Assembly: GCA_017412605.1 (NCBI GenBank)
Contig: JAFPWY010000009.1
Location: 248,001-312,000 of the forward strand
Reading direction: 5' to 3'
From: Fibrobacter sp.
Lineage (GTDB): Bacteria; Fibrobacterota; Fibrobacteria; Fibrobacterales; Fibrobacteraceae
DNA: 64,000 nt
Under the pieces are notes generated by a model. That model ran no database searches, was not told where the DNA came from, and saw nothing but the letters and a program-made list of their open reading frames with translations. Below are positions 58,901 to 64,000 of the stretch, piece by piece. A program made the position numbers and the translations under genes. Position 1 is the stretch's first letter, and every line of letters begins with the position of its first letter.

Positions 58901-61430
58901 CAAAGTCGAGCACCATGGCGTCTTTCACGGTAATCTCGCCCGTCGTCGGCGAAATCTCGAAGAGCTTGCTCGTATCCTCGGGCATCGAGAACGTGAGCCT
59001 ATTCAAGCAATCCGTGGCAGAGCATGTCGCAGAAACCTTGCCGGCCAAAGCGTCCTTCGGATTATTCTCCTTTACACCGCGCTGTTTGCCGTTTTTAAGA
59101 ACAAGGATTCGTTTAGTCGTGTCATTGCCCGGGTCAGGAGGAATGACAATCTTCGGGCCGTCATCTTCATCGATAACATTGATGGTCACCTCGGCCTCGT
59201 CGTAAAGCACTGTCTTGGAGGAATCGACAATTCTTACCTTGAGCGTATGCACCTTATTGACTTCGTAGTCTATCAATGCATTTTCCTTGACGGTAATCAT
59301 GCCATCGGTATCGATTTCAAAAAGCGCCGTATCACCGTCGATAGCGATGCTGATGTCGTGCTTATAGAAATCCTTTTTCGTATCCGGATCGGTCCATTTC
59401 AAGAGACCGACGAACGTGCCTCCATCAGCATTTTCCTTGACAGAGAATACAGCATTCTTGGCCACGGGAGCTTCATTCACGTCAATAACGTTAACCGTGT
59501 ACGTCTTTTTCACCGGTGAAGGGACCTTGCCATCTGTGACCGAAACCTGGACCGTGAAGGAAGAATTCGTCTCGTAGTCAACAGACGTATTCGGCTTGAG
59601 ATAAAGGTTGCCTTCATCGTCAATTTCAAAAATATTCTTGCCTGTACCGCCCACAATTCGTAGAGTAAGAGGATCGTCGTCCTCGTCCGTAGCGACAATC
59701 TTACCGGCAGTATCTCCGGGCACATTTTCTGTAACCTTTAGTTCATCGTTATTTTTCAAAACTGGAGAATGGTTATCAGCATCCTGAATCATCAACGGCA
59801 AACACACACCATCATTGATGTCTGTCGGGTAATTGCCCTTAATTATGGCGCCGCTCAAGTTCGAAATGCAAATGTAGAACCATTCATCCCCCTCGACGAC
59901 ACCGTCCTTGGCAACTCGTACCCAGGCCTTGTAAACACTGTCCGTCGGATAAAGGCTGTCCGCATGGATCAAGACGCTATCTATTCGCGAGCCACTCGTC
60001 GCACCGCAACGCGGCATATCAGCGGGAGAAGCATCCTTGATGTCTTCGGGTTCTGCGAAATTGAACCCAGCCGAATCTTTAGCAGGAGTCTTAAAGCAAT
60101 AGTTAAAGCGAACGTCCGTCTGCGGAGCCTTGTCCAACTTGATATCGATGGGGACAAGCTTGTCGTTTTCTTTATAGGAGCCACGAGCCAGTGCACCTGG
60201 GTCTATCTTTGGTGGATTGAACGGAACGAAGATAAAACCGGAACCATCAAACTGGGAATCAATCAATATTCTTTTTGCAAGCAACTGTCCCGCCAACGTC
60301 ATGTGCTGCTTCACATGAATAGTGCCTTGCGATATGAATGTTCCTTGAATAGAGTCTGTGGGATTAAGAGCATCCCATACCATATCATTTTTTGAGAAGA
60401 ACAGCAAATTTCCCGTATACTTGTCGTTCTGTATAGCCCTGTATGAACTATCATAATTGCCATTTGCAACCGGTTTAATTATCCACTTAAGACTATCTGT
60501 ATCGTATTTTGCATAAGTTGTATCGTCCGACATATACACAATCTGAATGTGCGAAAATGAATTAACTTTAAAATTCCCATCAATGAATATACGAGTCAAT
60601 CTTCCCGTAGAAGGCATGCGTATTATCAAGTGATTTTGATTCAATAGACTAAAATCCATAATATGCAGGTCGTACACATCAGCATCGCGTTCTTCTGCGT
60701 TTTCTTTGTCACTGGGCGGCACATCAATATATCCGGTAGTATTATTTATGCAAACACTTCCTTTGCGAATGCCAGCGGGATTAGGGCAGTTATAAATAAT
60801 GCTATTTCCAATGGGCGGCAGAAGTGAATCGATTACTACAGGAATTGTAAGGTTCGTCTTAACCTTAGGGACAGAATCTCCGCAATTGCTATATGACAAA
60901 TAACCAGAAAAATGCCTTTTATCAGGAGCAACCGCGTTCACAAATCTGGAAGCATTGCCCGTTATCGATTTAGCAATACAAATATCTCCATTCACAGCAT
61001 TTGTCGGATTGAAATTGCCGACAGAAACATCTCCTAAAACACGCATCGGGCCTGTGATTATAGTATCCTGACCATCCGTGAATGTAACATCTCCACCAAT
61101 CAATATCGGGCCACCAACACGATGCCATTCATTAGCCAAAGACCAGCCCCCCGCAGCAGTACCAAACCAACCCGTCTTATCGGGAATATTAATATCTCTT
61201 CCCAAAAACGCAATTGTATCCTGGCCAAATATCTTGAACTTCATCAAGTAATCCCATTCGGCCTTGTGTTTCGCTAAAACATCAGTCGAATCAAGAGACC
61301 CACTAATATACGGGAAATACAACGGATAAAAATTATACTCGGGAGGCACGTTGGCAGCGAACGCATTGCCAAACAAGCACGACACCAGGATGCCGAACAG
61401 AAGCGCTATGTTTAGTTTCCTCTTACCCAT
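55950..61430 (-). CDS. Giant secreted cadherin-repeat protein with FlgD-like C-terminus
   Basis: A 1826-residue protein with a signal peptide (LNIALLFGILVSCLFGNAFA). Residues ~25-430 are a strand-rich domain with GGPILIGGDVTFTDG and MRVLGDVSVGNF, like beta-helical adhesin parts. From ~555 to ~1180 there are about six cadherin repeats (DEDDDPLTLRIVGG, IDVNEAPVAKNAVFSVKEN, RDVNDNPYFTSDDTYEFPEN). Then come beta-sandwich repeats, and at ~1712-1780 a FlgD-like domain (VWVFTNLGQYVD ... GKLLATGAYVYKTEV), the fold used by type IX secretion signals. It goes on to a tail ending LLKPFGYKRPITNKE. ATG 61430 has GGAAGG upstream; 61469 is less likely. It is probably cell-surface or secreted and calcium-binding. 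Confidence 0.87.
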   Translation of the reverse strand: MGKRKLNIALLFGILVSCLFGNAFAANVPPEYNFYPLYFPYISGSLDSTDVLAKHKAEWDYLMKFKIFGQDTIAFLGRDINIPDKTGWFGTAAGGWSLANEWHRVGGPILIGGDVTFTDGQDTIITGPMRVLGDVSVGNFNPTNAVNGDICIAKSITGNASRFVNAVAPDKRHFSGYLSYSNCGDSVPKVKTNLTIPVVIDSLLPPIGNSIIYNCPNPAGIRKGSVCINNTTGYIDVPPSDKENAEERDADVYDLHIMDFSLLNQNHLIIRMPSTGRLTRIFIDGNFKVNSFSHIQIVYMSDDTTYAKYDTDSLKWIIKPVANGNYDSSYRAIQNDKYTGNLLFFSKNDMVWDALNPTDSIQGTFISQGTIHVKQHMTLAGQLLAKRILIDSQFDGSGFIFVPFNPPKIDPGALARGSYKENDKLVPIDIKLDKAPQTDVRFNYCFKTPAKDSAGFNFAEPEDIKDASPADMPRCGATSGSRIDSVLIHADSLYPTDSVYKAWVRVAKDGVVEGDEWFYICISNLSGAIIKGNYPTDINDGVCLPLMIQDADNHSPVLKNNDELKVTENVPGDTAGKIVATDEDDDPLTLRIVGGTGKNIFEIDDEGNLYLKPNTSVDYETNSSFTVQVSVTDGKVPSPVKKTYTVNVIDVNEAPVAKNAVFSVKENADGGTFVGLLKWTDPDTKKDFYKHDISIAIDGDTALFEIDTDGMITVKENALIDYEVNKVHTLKVRIVDSSKTVLYDEAEVTINVIDEDDGPKIVIPPDPGNDTTKRILVLKNGKQRGVKENNPKDALAGKVSATCSATDCLNRLTFSMPEDTSKLFEISPTTGEITVKDAMVLDFEKVNEYAVTVVVCDNNPAGAQYYLYDTATVIINVIDVDETPSLAQGSFYVDEKVPVKTSFGKLDSLTTDLDTATRFIQHKYVAIDGDTAQFIIKSDGTVQNRVVLKYNEDSVYTVKVKVIDKADTSLTDTATMTIYVRDVNDNPYFTSDDTYEFPENPKKGYVIGQLTAEDEDQNDSTFTYELKSNVKYVTVSKDGVIKVKDSTAFDYEKTHSLSFVVTVFDEHGGSSDTLITVKITDVNEPVELPPQTFTVREDEKIGTTIGTIIANDLDTAEQFTRHTFKLLTKTVGFEVLTDGTIKLIDSLDYELDSIYVLKVAVTDGEFSDTNDITIKVKDVEEWSKVVITRGETPDSVWLMPDTIYTNRYSIDLEWTEDGTTRYGTEELTDGKNIIIKKFKDPKKNHGGADTVIIYVNSDSPEVTVSTKDKDVKASNIFTVVEEKDEGDTAYYVNNKKNEVFVSVKDPGSSKLDTFTVKLELDSVNISPATFTKTMNKIVEANLTLDRNATENKKVLQVNGEVMEVSYTEIVNGTPVTVTYYTDFKGELVKGESGKKEIKVSYTLAVGGKDVTISYRADASTGKLIEGPNGSTYTVSYDYVDSNDNSINITYNVDEKGGFARDSEGNAGFHVSYSYTNKYGNTSNRSLYMVLDKAPPKVEILYPTDGEVLHANFVDVKWTVDGVIQDTLVTQGLQKGTNAIVRYYRDKAGNTDSAVVIVVVKGIKDVEISVEKPVTVIDEDKVAKYYGTRPPKKGENFAVSIFNAREGVEQEVLIGGDMKTKKGSGKEPYPGLKGHLGPTLLIDAKLPVVNAVQGLATLDDIINSDGIIALDGVDAKKSRKMTVDEYVHEYCTAEFVQSLTGDYSKANLYITTMVIDVWVFTNLGQYVDKFTFSLDLDDPDYVDESGMLAMAMELKPDANGNLKTKDGKLLATGAYVYKTEVNMHSTLRCTLPPVDDSESSGKIGAKRRVTEELLKPFGYKRPITNKE

Positions 61431-61521
61431 AATAACCTTCCAAAGTTTTTTTGTTCCGGTCGTTTCCATATTCCAATTTGGAATACATAAAATTTACAAA
61501 TCCCATTCATCCCATACCAAA

Positions 61522-61529
61522 AATAAAAA
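61522..61529 (-). promoter_or_regulatory. TAnnTTTG-type element upstream of cadherin giant
   Basis: Minus-strand TATTTTTG, exact to TAnnTTTG, in an A/T-rich stretch where chance matches are likely. It would give an ~85-base leader. Confidence 0.25.
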
Positions 61530-61684
61530 AAATTCCCTTAAAACGAAAAGAGAATCTTCATTTCGTTTAATTTTATAAACAAAAATCACGGGTTTTTAGC
61601 CACCTATTTTTTACAAAAGCCCAAAGTAAAAAATTTTTTCATCATTTTTGGCCAAAAAAGGGTTATATTCGCCCGCCAAAAGAA

Positions 61685-61707
61685 AAGACCCGGAAAATCC
61701 GGGTCTT
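61685..61707 (-). terminator. Terminator of right-edge cadherin-type gene
   Basis: Perfect 10-base stem AAGACCCGGA / TCCGGGTCTT, 3-base loop, followed by TTCTTTT on the minus strand. It lies 32 bases after the stop at 61739. Confidence 0.88.
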
Positions 61708-61738
61708 ATTCCTTTTTGGAGCAAAAATCAGCCAACAA

Positions 61739-64000
61739 TCACTTTTTCTTCATCGGCGGACGCTTGTAACCGAACGAGCGCAGCTTATCTTCGCTCACCT
61801 TGCGCTTAGCACCCTTCATATTCGCCTCGGGCATGTCTTCCGAAATAGGCGGCAACGTACAGCGGAGGCTCGTCTTCATAGTGACCTCGGTCTTGTACAG
61901 GTAAGCTCCCGTTCCAACAATGCGACCCGTCTTCGTATGCAGGTCTCCATGGGCATCGGGTTTCCATTCAAAGGCCATCGAGAGCATGCCGCCCTTGTTG
62001 ACGTAATCCGGATCGTTCAGGTCAACGCTGAAGGAGTAATCGTCAACAAAGGAGCCCAAGTTCGTAAATATCCAGATATGGACAGAAACAGTCGTATTGT
62101 AGAGGTTGAGACGGCTGAGGTCGCCCTTGAACGATTCCTGGAACTCCTCAGTACAGTATTCCGCGACATATTGCGACGGAGCCAACTTCTTGCCACCCTC
62201 GGCATCTACGCCGTACACGGACACCAGTCCATCCGCCGAGACGATGTCATCAAAGGTAGCCAAGCCACCGACATTGCTCGCAACAGGCATCTTCACATCA
62301 ATGGTCACCGTCGGACCAAGATGGTCGTCCTTGCCCGGATAAGGTTCCTTGCCGGAGCCGTCACGAGTCTTCATGTTTCCGCCAATAAGGACTTCTTCCT
62401 CGGCATCCTTCGCATTATTGAAGATGCTCACGGCAAAGGTCTGATTCTTTGAAGGGGCCTTAGCATCGCTGTAGTAGTCCTTGACACGGTCCTTCGACAT
62501 CACCGCGACAGGCTTTTCCACATTGATGTCCAAATCCTTTGCATTCTTCAGCACCACGACCACCGAGGCGGAGGCTTCGTTGCCCGCCTTGTCGCGGTAG
62601 ATACGCACGATGGCATTCGAACCCTTGACCAGGCCCTGCATGTTCAGCGTATCCTGCTTCACGTCGTTCACAGTCCAGATGACCTCCACGAAGTTCGTGT
62701 GGACCTTGGATTCGTCTTCCGGACTTTCGATGACGACAACCGGCACGATGGTATCGAGCACGACAAAGGCCGACCGACGGCTCGTGTTGCCGAACTGCTT
62801 GTTGGTGTACTCGTAAGTGACTTCGAAGCCGACATTGCCTTCCTCGTTCTTCATGACCTTGCCCTTGGGGCTCACGAAGTACGAGATGTCGATAGTCTTC
62901 CCAGCCTTGTCGGTATAGGGATAGGTCACGATGTAGGAGCCACCGTTCCACTGTTCGATCAGTGTACCCGTTATGGCATCGGCCTGGTAGGACACCGTTA
63001 TCTTGTTGCCCTTGTTATCCTTCGATTCGAAAGAAACTGTCATGACTTCCGTGCCAGCAGCATTCTTAACGACATCGCCCTTAGAGTCCGTGTAATAAGA
63101 GACCGTCACCTTTTCCCCGGCCACCGTGGTCTTGTAGGTGACAAGGATGAGGCTATCGTTAGCGTTCACCTTCGTGGCAGGAGTCGAGGGATTCAAGTCA
63201 AGCATGAGATTCGCATTGACGATTTCACCCATCTTCCTATACACGCTCTCGGCAACGCTCAACGTATCCAGTTTTGCGTTGATAGACAGCTTCTGTTCGG
63301 CATAGTTGCATGTGGAATCTGTATACGTGGCATCGAGAATCGGTTCTCGTATCTCGACAAGAAGCGTATTTTCGGTCTTGTTCACGTAGTACGAGGTATC
63401 CGACGCCGGGACCTGTTCCACGATGGTATAGATGTTGTCGGCCACGACCGGAGCCACCTCCACAGAGACCTTCACTTCCGGCGTACGCGTGCAGACAAAG
63501 ATGACGATAGTGGCGACAGTGCCGTGGTCCTTCGTCTTGTCGTAGTAGGTGAGAGTCACCGTGTTGTACCCTTCATGCAGGTCTGTCACAAGCGTGTCGG
63601 GCTGCGGGATGCCGTCAGCAGTCCAGGAGAGGTTGATCTCGGTCCTGTTGATATAGAGAGTATCCTTCGGGAACTCCCAGACCGTATCCTTCGTTTCGGC
63701 CCTAGTAACGATAATCTTTGAAGTTTCCACTTCATTGTCGATTATGATGATGACCCTAGCAGTATCCTTGTTGCCGTCAGAATCCTTGACCTGTACATAC
63801 AAGGTATCGAACTTGTCTGCCTCGTAGTCCAACACCACCTTGGTGGTAATGACACCGGTGCTATCGTCAATGTCATACTTTTTCGAATCGCCGCCGATAA
63901 TCTTGAGCTTGTTGTTGAGGAAGTCCAGGTTCTTGTCCTCGTCAAGTACAGGCAAGCGGTCGACAACGGTGCCTATCGGCTGATTTTCCAGCACATGGAA
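61739..64000 (-). CDS. Paralogous cadherin-type secreted protein, C-terminal part
   Basis: The last ~753 residues of a second giant; the frame is open to the right edge, where it reads FHVLENQPIGTVVDRLP, a cadherin repeat start. Its body aligns along its length with the end of the gene to its left: ...VSYYTDSKGDVVKN, SYQADAITGTLIEQ, EVTYEYTNKQFGNTSRRS, GLVKGSNAIVRIYRDKAGNEASA, EEVLIGGNMKTRDGSGKEPYPG. The FlgD-like domain (IWIFTNLGSFVDDYSF ... TGAYLYKTEV) comes next, then the tail KRKVSEDKLRSFGYKRP. The pair must be a tandem duplication that has diverged. The N-terminus and number of cadherin repeats are outside the window. Confidence 0.85.
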   Translation of the reverse strand, partial: FHVLENQPIGTVVDRLPVLDEDKNLDFLNNKLKIIGGDSKKYDIDDSTGVITTKVVLDYEADKFDTLYVQVKDSDGNKDTARVIIIIDNEVETSKIIVTRAETKDTVWEFPKDTLYINRTEINLSWTADGIPQPDTLVTDLHEGYNTVTLTYYDKTKDHGTVATIVIFVCTRTPEVKVSVEVAPVVADNIYTIVEQVPASDTSYYVNKTENTLLVEIREPILDATYTDSTCNYAEQKLSINAKLDTLSVAESVYRKMGEIVNANLMLDLNPSTPATKVNANDSLILVTYKTTVAGEKVTVSYYTDSKGDVVKNAAGTEVMTVSFESKDNKGNKITVSYQADAITGTLIEQWNGGSYIVTYPYTDKAGKTIDISYFVSPKGKVMKNEEGNVGFEVTYEYTNKQFGNTSRRSAFVVLDTIVPVVVIESPEDESKVHTNFVEVIWTVNDVKQDTLNMQGLVKGSNAIVRIYRDKAGNEASASVVVVLKNAKDLDINVEKPVAVMSKDRVKDYYSDAKAPSKNQTFAVSIFNNAKDAEEEVLIGGNMKTRDGSGKEPYPGKDDHLGPTVTIDVKMPVASNVGGLATFDDIVSADGLVSVYGVDAEGGKKLAPSQYVAEYCTEEFQESFKGDLSRLNLYNTTVSVHIWIFTNLGSFVDDYSFSVDLNDPDYVNKGGMLSMAFEWKPDAHGDLHTKTGRIVGTGAYLYKTEVTMKTSLRCTLPPISEDMPEANMKGAKRKVSEDKLRSFGYKRPPMKKK

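Larger units (their letters stand above)
61431..61738. other. AT-rich intergenic region between the cadherin giants
   Basis: About 300 bases with poly-A tracts and no ORF of note. It contains the terminator of the upstream gene at 61685-61707 and, on the minus strand, a TATTTTTG element (61522-61529) about 90 bases before the ATG at 61430. A GGAAGG ribosome site lies just before that ATG. Otherwise nothing distinctive. Confidence 0.6.

Noticed and set aside
56082-59519. 1145-codon open frame antisense to the cadherin giant
   Set aside because: Same cause: codon bias of the Asp/Val/Thr-rich repeats. The predicted product is His/Val/Arg-rich and mirrors the repeats; no start signal.
1-64000. 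tRNA, rRNA, insertion sequence, integrase or prophage genes
   Set aside because: No cloverleaf, rRNA core, transposase or phage structural motif was seen on either strand. The two primase-like proteins alone are not enough to call a mobile element.

Overview
The window looks like chromosome from a Gram-negative member of the Fibrobacterota (Fibrobacter or a close relative). This is inferred from gene content, not from a marker-gene search. The signs are: several short lipoproteins with Ser/Gly/Asn/Pro-rich linkers, a GLUG-repeat lipoprotein, very large cadherin-repeat secreted proteins whose C-termini resemble FlgD-like (type IX secretion-type) domains, an EF-G of the spirochaete/mitochondrial type, a TonB2/TtpC-like energising operon, and recurrent TAnnTTTG elements upstream of genes, as in the related Bacteroidota. 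I found no rRNA, tRNA, CRISPR array, insertion sequence or prophage.

Layout. 1-9.0 kb: end of pyrE, an exported lipoprotein/barrel pair, a DEAD-box helicase, map, an EcsC-like protein, fusA and a lipoprotein, with two palindrome-rich intergenic stretches (4.9 and 8.0 kb). 9.1-14.2 kb: mazG and dprA diverge from start codons that touch (CATATG). They are followed by a FtsB/DivIC protein, a primase-like/AAA ATPase fusion and a degenerate RlmD/TrmA-like protein. 14.2-20.8 kb: an envelope-sensing operon of LysM protein, tiny membrane protein, histidine kinase, OmpR-type regulator and secreted TPR/beta-propeller. 20.9-25.6 kb: an OppA-type lipoprotein, pssA, then a leftward ruvC, LAS carboxypeptidase, mpaA operon. 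25.7-43.5 kb: a DnaG/DnaB-like fusion opens an operon with a glycosyltransferase and an LtaS-like enzyme. After it come an MMPL exporter, two more LtaS-like enzymes, a Wzx-like flippase and a leftward operon of three glycosyltransferases with a TPR-like protein. This is a surface-glycopolymer region.

43.6-53.8 kb, all leftward: a GLUG lipoprotein; the operon DUF3450, long ExbB (TtpC-like), ExbB, ExbD, TonB, TPR; an ankyrin lipoprotein; and a five-LysM lytic transglycosylase preceded by two very small coupled genes. 53.9-64 kb: an outer-membrane protein with nine thrombospondin type 3 repeats, then two tandem cadherin-type giants sharing a long C-terminal module, the second cut by the window edge.

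Functionally the window is dominated by envelope biology: peptidoglycan binding, cleavage and recycling, glycopolymer synthesis and export, TonB energy transduction and calcium-dependent surface proteins. A few translation and DNA-repair genes are interspersed. The oddest items are the modular palindrome arrays, two primase-like proteins outside any mobile element, a methyltransferase relative without its catalytic residues, and candidate promoters placed 4-8 bases before start codons.
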